Origin: Muscardinus avellanarius
Lineage: Eukaryota > Chordata > Mammalia > Rodentia > Gliridae
NCBI GenBank assembly: GCA_963383645.1
Contig: OY726557.1
Span: forward strand, 127,930,603 to 127,994,602
Length of the DNA stretch: 64,000 nucleotides
Reading direction: 5' to 3'
How positions within the stretch are numbered: the stretch's first letter is position 1; every line of letters begins with the position of its first letter. The notes below the pieces were generated by a model that made no database searches, was not told where the DNA came from, and saw nothing but the letters and a program-made list of their open reading frames with translations. Of this stretch, positions 23,311-34,659 are shown piece by piece. Position numbers and translations under genes: made by a program.

Positions 23311-24075
23311 TAACTTTTTAAAAATTTTTATTGGTACATTGTATTCATACATCATAATGGGGTAAAAACTTGTGTGGACATACATGCACACATCACCCAG
23401 TTATCCCCTACCCAGTCCCCACCCCATTTCCTCCCCATCCCTCCTTCCCTTGCTTGGCTTAGTGGATGACTTTGATATGTTTAAGTACATTGTGTGCTTT
23501 AGAGAGTTTCCTTCTTTCCCCCTCCCATCCCCTTAGTTAGGTTGTCTTATTTGCTCCTCTGCAGGATTTACTTTTTCATTAGAGTTCCTCCTATAACCCA
23601 TTTCTCCTTAGCTTTTGTGTATTAGGAAAAGCATCTGCTTTCTTATTTTTTGTGACTAACTAATCTCACTTAGCAGAATGTGCTCCAGTTCCATCCATTT
23701 CACTGTAAATAATGCAATTGCGTTTTTTTTTTTTAATGGCTGAGTAAAATTCCATTGTGTACATATCCCACAGTTTTGTAATCCATTCATCTGTTGATGG
23801 GCATCTTGGCTGGTTCCATAGTTTGGCTATGGTGAATTGTGCAGCTATGAACATAGATATGAATGCATTGGTTTAGTAGTTTGTTTTCTTTTTTTTTTTT
23901 TGGTGGGGGGGGAAGTGGGGGTAGATACCCAGAAGTGGTATTGCTGGATCAAATGGTAAATTTGTTTCCATTCTTCTGAGGATTCTCCATACTGTTTTCC
24001 AAAGTGGTTGCACTAATTTGCAATCCTACCAACAATGTTTTAGAGTTTCCACTTCTCCACATCCTTTAAAGTAAG
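23311..24075 (-). mobile_element. LINE-1 3' end, antisense, 5'-truncated
   Basis: Starts with the 3'UTR of lineage 1 (attggtacattgtattcata and the 'catacatgcacacatcaccc' motif), then the ORF2 C-terminus at 23,666-23,854 with WNQPRCPSTDEWITKLWDMY, and ends near 24,070. It is younger than the LINE-1 it sits in. Confidence 0.85.
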
Positions 24076-24555
24076 CACCAATATCTAGTAGAAATATGTG
24101 TTCTATATTGGTGGAAAAGATAGAAAAGAAATTGATAACCATAGTCTGGAACTCTTTCAAATATTAACTATAACCAAGAAAATTTTATTTTAAAACTCAC
24201 CTTTATGTAGGAATACATTATATTTCTTCATATTAATTTTATATTTAGCAATTTTATTTTGCTTTCTTATAATACTGTAACTTCAAATATTTACGTATTT
24301 TCTATGTGCATGTTATTTACTTGCAGTGAATGAGGGATTTATTCTTTTTCATATATTATTATGTGATTTTAATGCCATTTTAATATGCTTTTATTGATGA
24401 ATTATAGTTTCATGTCATAATGTAAATTATGTTGATAGTGACATACATGCACCCAGTACTTGTTGGATGCCACACCTCCCATCTCCCCCTTTCTAATACA
24501 AAGTATTGATTTTGCCATTGGTATATTCACATATGCCCATACTCCTTTTGAACAT
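24076..24555. other. No recognised feature
   Basis: AT-rich sequence between LINE-1 fragments. It may include further worn LINE-1 sequence but nothing diagnostic is visible. Confidence 0.45.
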
Positions 24556-25830
24556 AGTCCTAAAGATTCTTGCCAAAGCAATAAGACAAAAGAAGGATAT
24601 CAAAAGAATTCAAATTAGAAAATTAAAATTAGCCAGGTATGGTGGTTCAGGCTTGAAATCCCAGCTTTCGGAAGGCTGAGACTGGAGGATCGTGGTTCAC
24701 GGACAGCCTCAGCTACTTAGTGAGGCCCTCTGCAACTCAGTGAGACCCAGTTTCAAAGTAAAGAATAAAAAATAAGGCAGGGGGTATAGCTCGGAGTTCG
24801 CATGCCCCTGGGTTTCATCCCCAGACCCGCAAAAAAATAAAAATAAAAGTATTTTTATTTGCAGAAAACATATTCTTATATTTAGAAGACCTCAAAACAA
24901 CCAAAAGAATATTATAACAGATTAACAAATTTAGCAAAGTAATGAGATACAAAATCAACCTAAAAAAACAGTATAGTTTCTATATGACAACCATAAATCC
25001 AATGAGAAAGAAATCCAGAGAAGAATTCCATTCACAATAACCTGAAAACCAACAAAATGCTTAGGAATAAACCTAATCAGGGAGGTAAAGACCTCTATAA
25101 CGAAAATTATGAAACACTAAAGAAATGCATTAAACATCTTAGGAGATGGAAAGATCTTTCTTGCTCTTGGATAGGCAGAATAAGTATTATCAAAATGGCC
25201 ACTATAACAAAAGTGATCCACAAAGTCAATGCAATCCGTTTTCAAATATCAGTGTCCTTCTTCACCGACCTTGAAACATCAGTCATAAATTTCGTATGGA
25301 GAAAGAAAAGACCCAGAACAACCAAAGCAATTCTCAGAATAAGAACCATGCAAGAGGCATTACAATTCCTCATCAAATTATACCATAATAACTGTAGAAC
25401 TAAAAGCAGCATTACATCATCAGAAAAACAGACACCTAGACCAATGGAAGATAATAGAAGATACAGAAACAAATTCACATACTTATAGCCAATTGATTTT
25501 TGACAAAGGTGCCAGACATATACATTGGAGAAAAGACAGCCTTTTCAACAAATGGTGTTGTAAAAACTGGGTATCCACTCGTAAAACATGGAACAAAACT
25601 CTAACCTCTCACCTGGCACAGGAGGCAACTTGAGAGGGATCAAAACCTGGAAATTAGACCAGAGACTGTGAAGCTACAAGAGGGGGGCATAGATTCAAAA
25701 TTCCAACATATAGGCACAGGTAGAAATTTTATCAATACGACCCCTAAAGTTTAGGAAATTAAAACAAAAATTAATAAGTAGATGGCATTAAAGTTTCTGC
25801 ACACTAAAGGAAATCATTAATGCCATATTT
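24556..25830 (+). pseudogene. LINE-1 ORF2 fragment, sense
   Basis: An internal part of LINE-1 ORF2 on the plus strand, split by a SINE at 24,631. The longest surviving frame (25,057-25,488) reads through the block YNENYETLKKCIKHLRRWKD and then SFFTDLETSVINFVWRKKRP, which belong to the region after the reverse-transcriptase core. Sequence continues to the 'caacaaatggtgttgt' block before the frame is lost. Both ends are truncated, so this is a dead fragment. Confidence 0.85.
24631..24848 (+). mobile_element. B1-dID SINE, 'cggacagcctcag' subfamily
   Basis: Sense SINE inside the ORF2 fragment. The left half contains ggttcacggacagcctcagc and the ID half ends ccccagacccgc. That ending groups it with the copy at 30,441, and the left half also with 61,057. 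Confidence 0.9.
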
Positions 25831-25915
25831 TATGTTTGAATGGTAGCACTTCCAATCAATTTTCACCTGGAAAAGTGGCAACAATCATTATTAATTTTTT
25901 CTCTAATTTGTGGGG

Positions 25916-26103
25916 TTTTTTTTTTCCCCTGTGGTACTGGGGTTCCTAGAAACCCTTCTCCGGGCTACACTCCCAGACCTATTTTATATTTTTATTTGGA
26001 AACAGGGTCTCTTAAGCCAGCAAGGTTGGCTTCAAACCTGCGCAATCCTCCTGTCTCTGCCTCCCAAGTGCGGGGATTACAAGCCTGCGCCACCATGCCC
26101 AGC
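25916..26103 (-). mobile_element. B1-dID SINE, palindrome subfamily
   Basis: Antisense, flanked by ttttctctaatttg on both sides (a 14-bp duplication). The hairpin is slightly worn (AAGCCAGC-aag-GTTGGCTT). Confidence 0.92.
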
Positions 26104-26402
26104 TTTTCTCTAATTTGAAAGGGGAGGCTTTTTATTGTAGGCAGGTTTCTAAGATGACTATAGTGATACCGTCTTGCTATAATTAGGATCCATGTGTAAT
26201 CTCCTGTCTGATAGGATGGGTTAGACCCAGTGATCTGCTTCTAACTAATATGGAAAATATGATGAAATATAATGATTAGGCTTCTCTTTTGCTCTTTGTT
26301 GACATAACTCATGTATTTTGAATTTTGCTCACTTAAAGTAATGAGTTTCAATTATTTTAGTATATTGACAGTTTACAACCAATATCACAACCTAATTATA
26401 GA

Positions 26403-26472
26403 ACATCTCATCCCCTTCAGAAGAAACTGTACCCAATACATCTCATCCCCTTCAGAAGAAACTGTACCCAAT
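26403..26472. repeat. Perfect 35-bp tandem duplication
   Basis: 26,403-26,437 is repeated base for base at 26,438-26,472. The unit begins acatctcatcccc and ends acccaat. Two copies only. Confidence 0.97.
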
Positions 26473-27879
26473 AGCAGTGATACCCATATGTTCCTATCTG
26501 TCCTAGTCCTAGGTAAACATTAACCTATTTTCTGCCTCTCTAAATTTGCTTATCAGGTATATTATATAATTAGAATAATACAATATATGGTGTTTTATGA
26601 TGGCTTATTTCAATCAGTATATTTTCAAGGTTTATTATGTTGTGGTATATGTAAGTACTTCATTTCTATTACTGAACAATATCCAAATATATATAATGGT
26701 ATTAGGGTTACATATTCATGAGTTGATGGGCACAAGATTTTTTCCACTTTTAATTATTATCAAATTAAATATTATAAAATTGTTATCAGTAATTATCCTA
26801 AAACATTTTTGTAAATACTTTTTGGTATGTATACATTTATTTTTCTTGGGTACATGCTGAGGAATGAAATATCTGGGTCATATGGTAATTCTAGGTTTAA
26901 CATTTTAAAAAATATTGCCAAATGACCTTTTAATGTGGCCATACCATTTTCCACCCCAAAAGCAATATATAAGAGTTCTTATTTTCTCCCATCTTTACAA
27001 ACTCTTGATTTTGCCAGTTTTAATTAAGCACTCCCAATGGGTAAAAAGTGGCATCTCATCGAGGCAATGATTTACATTTTCCTAATGACTAGTAACTTTG
27101 AGCTATATTTCATGTGCTTATTGATAATTTGTCTTTTTTGAGAAATTCAAGTCATTACAGATTTTAAAATTAGACTGTTTGAATTTTTATTGTTGAGTTT
27201 TAATAGTTCTTTATATATTCTGGACATAGTAAGTCCCATAACAAATTATATAATTTGCAAAAATGTTTTCTCTAATTCCCTTGATTCTATTTTCACTTTA
27301 TTGATCTTTTCAAGAACAAATGTTTTTAATTTTTATTTAACCCAATTTGCCTGTTTTTTTCCTTCATTGTTTGGGCCTTTGGTGTCAAATCTAAAAAAAC
27401 TATCATATAATCTAAGATAACAAATTTTATTATTATTCGTTCTTGTAATAACTTTATAACTTTAGTTCTTAAGTCTTTTATCCATTTTAATTTGACTTCT
27501 TTTGATATATTATGATTAAGGGGGCCATCAATTTTCTACTTGTAAAAATTCAATTTTTCCACCACCAATGATTGGAGAGACTATTATTTTGCCATAAATT
27601 TATTTTGGACTATTGTGAAAAATTAATTGACCATAATTGTAAGGGCATATTTCTGTATTCCCAGTTATTTTTCTAATATGCATATCTATTCTTATTAATA
27701 ATTGTTGCCATGCTGTCTAATTCTTGTAACTTTATCATACATTCAGAGTCTTTTATTTTGTTCTTTTCCAAGATTGTTTTGGGTATTCTGGGTCCCTTAT
27801 ACTTCTGTTAAAATTTTAGGACTGGTTTACCAGTCCTTCACAGAAACAAGGTGAGATTTTTTTGTGTGTGTTGTATTAT

Positions 27880-28083
27880 GTGATATTAGAAATTGGTCCC
27901 AAGGGCATGCTACCTCTGGGCTAAAACTCCAGCTTTATTTTTATTTATTTATTTTTATTTTGAAACAGAGGCTCACTAAGTTGCAGAGGGTCTGGCTAAG
28001 TTGCTGAGGCTGGCCATGAACTTGCCAATCTCCTATCTTAGCCTTCTAAGTACTAGGATTATAATCATGCATCACCATCCCAG
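27880..28083 (-). mobile_element. B1-dID SINE, old
   Basis: A diverged antisense copy with the ID-like half (gggcatgctacctctggg), a TTTA-rich linker and the B1-like half ending near catcaccatccc. Confidence 0.75.
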
Positions 28084-28084
28084 A

Positions 28085-28999
28085 GAACAAATAACCCAAT
28101 CAAAAAATAGTCAAGTTAACTAAAAAGACACTTCATGGAAGAAGAAATTTAAATGGCCAATAAATGCAAGAAAATGCTCAATATCATTAACAGAGAGATG
28201 CAAATCAAAACTATCCTGAGATTTCACCTAAGTCCAACTAGAATGGCAATTATTTAAAACACAAACAACAGAAAATGCTGGCAAGGGTGTGGAGAGCTGG
28301 AACTCTAATACACTGTAAGATTGCAAATTAGTACAACTACTTTGAAAAGCAGTATGGAGGATCCTCAGAAGGATGGAAATGAACTTATCATATGATGCTG
28401 CAATACCACTTCTGGGTATCGACCCAAAAGAATGAAAACAAAACTACCAAACTAATGCATGGGTATCTATGTTCATAGCTGTACAATTCACTATTGCCAA
28501 ACTATGAAACCAGCCAAGATGTCCATCAGTAGATGAATAGATTGGACAACCATGGGATATGTAGACAATGGAATTTCACTCAACCATAAAGGAAAACACA
28601 ATTACTTCATTTACAGGGAAATGGATAGAACTGGAGGACATTATGCTAAGTGAGATTAGTCAGTCACAGAAAATTAGAAATTAGATGCTCTCCCTAAAAT
28701 GTGGAAGCTAGGGAGAAAATGGGTCATAGGAGGAACTGTAGATGAAGAAGGAGATTCTATAGATGAACAAATAAGGCAATCCAACTGAGGGGTGGAAGAG
28801 AGGAAGAAGGAAATTCTCTAATGCACATGATGTAACTTAACAAATATATCACTGTCAATCACTAAGCCAAACATGAGAAGGAGGGAGGGGGAAGAAATGG
28901 AGTGGGAATTGGGTAAGGGCTAATTGGGTGATGTGTGCATGTATGCCTTCACCATCTTGTACCCCATTAAGATATGTGACTAAAATGTACCAATAAAAG
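28085..28999 (+). mobile_element. LINE-1 3' end, sense, 5'-truncated
   Basis: Begins in ORF2 and runs through the region encoding the C-terminal block (the nucleotide counterpart of the WNQP...DEW region near 28,500-28,560). It then covers the G-rich 3'UTR ('gggagggggaagaaatggag', 'gatgtgtgcatgtatgcc') and ends at ccaataaaag. The complete 3'UTR makes it a useful reference for the two composite elements farther right. Confidence 0.88.
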
Positions 29000-29090
29000 A
29001 AAAGGAATTATATTAAATTGTAAACAATTTGGAGATTATTATTATTTTAACCATATTGAATTTTCTAGACTATGAATATCTGAGATATCT

Positions 29091-29300
29091 TTTTTTTTGC
29101 AGGTCTGGGGATGGAAACCAGGGGCATTTAACCTCCGAGCTACACCCCCTGCACTATTTTTTTTTATTCTTTATTTTGATACAGGGTCTCAGTAAGTTGT
29201 GGAGGCCCTCACTAAGTAGCTGAGGCTGTCTGCAAACCGCGATCCTCCAATCTCAGCCTCCTGAATGCTGGGATTAAAAGGGTGCGCCACCACGCTCAGC
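29091..29300 (-). mobile_element. B1-dID SINE, 'agacccgc' subfamily
   Basis: Antisense copy beginning with tttgcaggtctggggatgg and ending caccacgctcagc. The left half contains the complement of cggttTgcagacagcctcag. Confidence 0.88.
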
Positions 29301-30014
29301 TGAATATAAGATATATTTTAATTTATATCTTCCTTAAATTCTTTCAACAAGGCTTTGTAGATTTCGGTGTATATAGCTTTCACTTTTTATACTTAAATAT
29401 ATTTTTACAGTTTGAAAGTATTTGAATAGATTATTTTTTAAAATTTGTTTTCAGAATGTTCACTTCTAGCTTCAATCAATGTAATTAATTTTGTACATGA
29501 ATCTATATTTCTGCATTGCAATGCTTCTTTTTATTTCTAAATTATTTTTACTGGGTTTATTCATATTATTCTACACATAAGACCATGCCATTTGAAAAAA
29601 ATCTTTTTCTTTTACAAACTGAATGCTATTTATTGGTTTTCTTGACTGATTGCCCTGGCTAGAACCTCTAGTATGATGCTCATTAGAGATGACCATGATA
29701 CAATAGAGATCTTATTTTCTGTGAGGACTAATTTTAATTAGCATTCTACTTTCAAAGAGAAAGTGAAATCGTTCATATTTTCAATATTAAGCATGATGCT
29801 ACTTTTGGGGATTTTTCTAAATGCCCTCAAGCAACTTGAAGCTCTTTCCTATTCTGAGTTTGTTGAACATTTTAATTATAATTAAGTATTGAATTTTTCA
29901 AGTGCTTTTTCTGCATCCTTTGAGATAATCACATCATTTTTGTTCATTATTTTTTACTACAAAATAGCACAGTGATTTTTGGATATTAAACCAGCCTTGC
30001 CCTGATGGGACAAA

Positions 30015-30425
30015 TCTTTTAAAAATATTTTATTGGTGCATTGTAGTTATACTTCTTAATGGGAATAAAAGACTGTGTAGACATAAATATACACATCACC
30101 CTATTAGCCCCTACCCAATCCCCAATCCCCAACCCATTTCCTCCCCATCCCTACTTCTCATGCTTGGCTTAGTGACTGACTTTGATATGTTTAAGTACAT
30201 CATGTGCTCTAGAGAGTTTCCCTCCCACCTCCCACCCCTCAGTTAGGCTGCCTTATTTGCTCCTCTATAGAATTTCCTTCATCTAGAGTTCTTCCTGTTA
30301 CCCATTTCTCCTTAGCTTTCACATATTAGGGAAAACATCCGATTTCTTGCTTTTTGTGACTGACTAATCTCAGTTAGCATAAAGTCCTCCAGTTCCATCC
30401 ATTTCCCTGTGAATTTTACTCAGCC
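30015..30425 (-). mobile_element. LINE-1 3' end, antisense, short
   Basis: About 400 bp of lineage-1 3'UTR and the last part of ORF2 ('ctccagttccatccatttcc' motif), inserted in the old LINE-1. A SINE lies immediately after it. Confidence 0.82.
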
Positions 30426-30440
30426 TTAAAGCAAAAGACA

Positions 30441-30653
30441 AGCTGGGTGTGCTGGCGCACACTTGTAATCCCAGCATTTGGAGGCTGAGACCAGAGGATC
30501 GCGGTTAGCGGACAGGCTCAGCTACTTAGTGAAGCCCTCCACAACTTAGTGAGACCCTGTTTCAAATAAAGAATAAAAAATATGGCAGGGGATGTAGCTC
30601 AGAGGTCAAATGCCTCTGGGTTTCATCCCCAGACCCGCAAAAAAAAAAAAAAG
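30441..30653 (+). mobile_element. B1-dID SINE, 'agacccgc' subfamily
   Basis: Sense copy starting agctgggtgtgctggcgcac and ending ccccagacccgc plus 13 A. The long pure A tail suggests fairly recent insertion. Confidence 0.9.
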
Positions 30654-31271
30654 ACAACTTACTTGTTTAAGATGTATGATACCTTTAAATGTAAGATGGT
30701 TTTCTAATACTTTGTTGAATATTTTCTTGGTCATGCTTGTAAGAGATAGCCCTTGGAAGTATTCTTGTAATGTCTTTGATCTCAGTGTCAGGATAAGGCA
30801 GGCTTCACAAAGTGATTTGGCAACTGTCCCTTACTCTTCCGTCTTTTGGGAAATGTTTTAGAAGTTTAGCTTATAATCTTTTTCAGTGTCTTGTAGAATC
30901 AATAAGTGGGCTCATCTGGACCTTAATTATTTTTCTAAGATGTTTTGAAATGACTAATCTCAACTTTTTTATGTGTTATAGACTGATTAATATTTTCAGC
31001 TTTTCTGGAGTCACTTTCAGTAATTATTATCCACAGGATCTGTCTATCCAAGCTGTCTACTTTGTAGCATAACAGTATTTATTATATGAATGTATGCATG
31101 TAATTCTGTCCTTGCTAGTAATATTTTTTTCCACTTTTATCTTTGATAATTAAATATCTTCTCTCTTTTTTTGATAAGTCTAAATAAAATTAGTCAATTT
31201 TTAAATTTTTTCAAAGAACTAATTTTGGCTTTCATAGATTTTTTTTTTTATCTGTTGTTTTCTTTCTCTTT

Positions 31272-31442
31272 CTCACAGGGGACTAACCCAGGGGCATTCT
31301 GCCTCTGAGCTACACCCTCAGCCCTTTTTAATTTTTAACGTTGAAATAAATTGTTGCCAAGTAATGATGCTCTGGCCTCAAACTTGTGATCCTCTAGTCT
31401 TAGCCTCCCAAGTACTGTGATTACAGGCTTTCGGTGCCAGCT
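31272..31442 (-). mobile_element. B1-dID SINE, old
   Basis: A diverged antisense copy: ID-like 'cccaggggcattctgcctct', a T-rich linker and a B1-like 'ctcccaagtactgtgattac'. Confidence 0.78.
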
Positions 31443-31747
31443 TCTTGTTGTTTTTCTATTGTGTATATTATTTATTTCTGCCATTAATCTTTAGTAATTT
31501 CATTCTAATTTTTGTTTTGGGTGTTTTCTCTTCTTCTGCAACTCAACTTCCTTATGATATAAGGTTAGATTACTGTTGTTCAAATCTTTCTTTTTAACAG
31601 GTGTTTAGAGCTATACATTCCCTGGGGAGCACTACTTCAGCCACAGTGGATTCATTCTTGGTGTGTTGTGATTTTGTTTTCTTTTATCTCAAAGTATTTC
31701 TAATTTTATTTGTAAAATCTTTGATCTCTTAGTTGTTTAGGAGCACT

Positions 31748-31940
31748 TTTTTTTTTTTTTGGTACTGGGGTTCCTGGAAGCCCTTCTACCTCCGGGCTAC
31801 ACTCCCAGACCTATTTTTACATTTTTATTTGGAAACAGGGTCTCCTAAGCCAGCGCACGTGGCTGGCTTTGAACCTGCGCGATCCTCCTGTCTCTGCCTC
31901 CCAAGCACGGGGATTACAAGCGTGTGCCACCACGCCTGGC
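31748..31940 (-). mobile_element. B1-dID SINE, palindrome subfamily
   Basis: Antisense, flanked by ttaggagcac on both sides. The hairpin arms are kept but with a longer loop (AAGCCAGC-gcacgtg-GCTGGCTT), and the shortened ID end 'ctggggttcctgg' is present. Confidence 0.92.
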
Positions 31941-33479
31941 TTAGGAGCACATTTTAATTTCCACATATTTGTGTATTCCTCAGATACCCAATATGGATTT
32001 TTAGTTTATTTTATTCCATTGTGTTTAGAGAGTGCACTTTTTATGATTTCAAACTTTTTAAGTGTGTTGAGGCCTGTTTTTCATTCAGAATATGTTCTGA
32101 ACCAGATAATCTGACATTTGTACTTTAAATGAATATGTGTTAAGCTAATATTAAGTGGAATAGTGGTATATTGATTTTTTCAGTATTGTTTATAGTGTTG
32201 TTCACTTTTCCTATTTCTTTGTTCACCTTATGCCCACTTTCTCTATCCATTATTAAAACTGAAGTACTGAAATTTCCAATTATTAATGTTATATTGTATT
32301 TTTTTTTCCTTTCTGTTGTGCCTGGTTTCATTTTTGTATTTTTGGACTTTGTTAGTAAGTGCTTATATGTTTATAAATGATATTACTTATTAATTGACTC
32401 TTTTGTTATAAATTGTTTTATATATACCTAAATATTTACAGTTTATAGTTTATTATTTTCTGATACAAGCCATGTCATCTGTGAGTCATTCTGTTTTCTG
32501 ATGGTGGTTGACATGACATATCTCTTCCCGTTCTTACACTTTCACTCTATTTGTGTCTTTGAATTCAAAGTGTGCCTGTTGTGTCTAGTAGGTTTTTTAA
32601 AATCCTCAGTATTTGAATAAATTGTTTGATCTGATCATATTTAATTTGCTGTTGATACCGTCTTTTATTGCTATTGTACTTTTTACTTTTTATAGGTTTT
32701 GTCTTTTTCTTTCTTTCATCCCCATGTTGCCATTTTTGTGTTCATTGGATATTTTCTAATAAATGCAACTCTCTAATTCCTTAAATGATTTTAAATTAGA
32801 GTTGTTTTCTTGGTGATTCCACTCATATATACATATTACATCTTAAGTTACCATAACTGAATTTTAGGCTCGGTCCAGTGATATATAGTTACAGTGATAT
32901 ATGGAAAATATGCTTCTATATCATATAATTTTGTTCCTACTTTTTGGCTGTATTATTGTTACATGTGTATCTATGTATGCTATACATTAAATAGCTAACT
33001 AAAACAAGTACTTTATGCTGCCTTTTAAAAAAAGTTGAAAAAGAAAAGCGAACAACTATGAATGAATACTGTTTGTTATATTAACTCTCTTTGTTTTACT
33101 CTTTACTGATTCTCTTTATTTTCTTCTGTAGATTTCCTTAATCCAATACAACTTTATTCCTGCAAATCATTTTCATTCTATTATTATTGACATATTACAT
33201 TTCCGTATATCAATACAGAATTATATAATATACTTTGTTTTTATATCAGTTAAAAGAAAAATGATGAAATGAGAAATTACATTGTTATTCATAATTATCT
33301 ACATAATTATATTACTGGTTTACCAGTAATTTCTGATTTACCAGGCATATTAGAATTGTTATTTGGCTTCATTTTGCCTTCAGTTTGGACAAATTCCTTT
33401 TATATTTGTAAAATAGGCCTTATTTCAACATTTTTTTGTTTTAGTTTATCTTGGAGATGCCCTTATTTTTTATTTTATT

Positions 33480-34200
33480 TTTAATTGACATAAAGTTGTG
33501 CATATTTGTAGAGTACCATGTGACATCTCAAGACATACATGTGTAATGTTCAAATAAAGGTAAGCATATTTATCCTCTCATTTGTTTATTATTTCTTTGT
33601 GATGAAAATAATCAATATGATTTTTTCTGTTTTTTTGAAGTATATAGTATATTATGTTTATGCAGCATATTATACATACTGTTCTGTAACAGAACACCAG
33701 AAGTTCCTTCTTCTATCTAACTATAATGTAGTACCCCTTGATCAATACCTTAACAGCCAATCTTCTCCATTATCTCCAGCTTTGGCAGCCACCAGGAGAT
33801 TAATTCTTTTTATATTTCATGTAATGATGAGATTACCCAGCATTTGTATTTCTGTGGCTTATTTCATTTTACATAATGGCTTCCAGTTCCCTCTATATTG
33901 TTGCAAATGGCAGGATTTCATGCTTTTTATGCATGAGCAGTAGTAATTGTAATAGTGTGTGAGTGTGTACATGCATGTCACGGTTTCTTGACCCCTTCAT
34001 CAGTTGATGAACTCTTAGGTTGTATCTATTTCTTCGCTATTGTGAACAGTGCTACAATCTACATTGGAGTGCTGATGTCTCTTCAACACACTGATTTAAT
34101 TCCCTTTGGATCTGTACCTTGTGATTTTATGGATCACACTTGGTAGTTCTAAGTTTTCAAAGAACTTCCATACTGTTTTTTATAATGTCTGTACTAATTG
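33480..34200 (-). mobile_element. Ancient LINE-1 3' end, antisense
   Basis: The 'taattgacataaagttgtgc' start and the 'atttcattttacataatggc' block followed by 'tgttgcaaatggcaggattt' are typical of the 3' end of mammal-wide old LINE-1 (L1M class). Open frames here are not LINE-1 proteins because they lie on the opposite strand. Confidence 0.7.
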
Positions 34201-34659
34201 CATCTTCAGTATAAAAAGATAGTTTTGCCAAATACGAGATGCTTTGCTGACAGGTTTTTACTTTCAGTATTTTTAGTACATCAACTCTACCTCTTGGCCT
34301 CATTTTTTTTTATTATTCTGATGAGAAGTTAGCTGTTAATCTTATTGGTGTCACTTATATATAATAAGTCATTTTTCTTACAGCTTTCACAATGTTCTCT
34401 TCTTTTTGACTATAATGTGCATGTGTGGGTGTGAGTCTCTTTGCATTTTTCTCCTAGTAATATAATTAGCTTCATGGATGTGCACATTAATGGTTTCCAT
34501 CAAATCTGCATGGATTGTTTAATCTATCATTTCTTCAAATGTTTTCTCAGTTTCTTTTCCTCTCTCCTTCACTATTGTCATCTCTATTATAGGTTTATTG
34601 GGCTTTTGACCCATATATTTCAGAAAAGATCCTTTCAATTATGTAAAATGTAAACTTTA

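Larger units (their letters stand above)
26300..33000 (-). mobile_element. Old antisense LINE-1, heavily nested
   Basis: Antisense LINE-1 sequence can be followed in order from a 3' part (26,600-26,760), through ORF2 (27,480-27,860, 29,030-29,080, 29,305-30,010 and 30,660-31,270), to the endonuclease part (31,950-32,800). It is interrupted by one sense LINE-1 3' end, one antisense LINE-1 3' end and five SINEs. No reading frame survives, so it is one of the oldest large insertions here. More than one ancient copy may be merged. Confidence 0.65.

Noticed and set aside
25057..25488. 143-codon open frame as a host gene
   Set aside because: It reads as an internal segment of LINE-1 ORF2 with LINE-1 sequence continuing on both sides.
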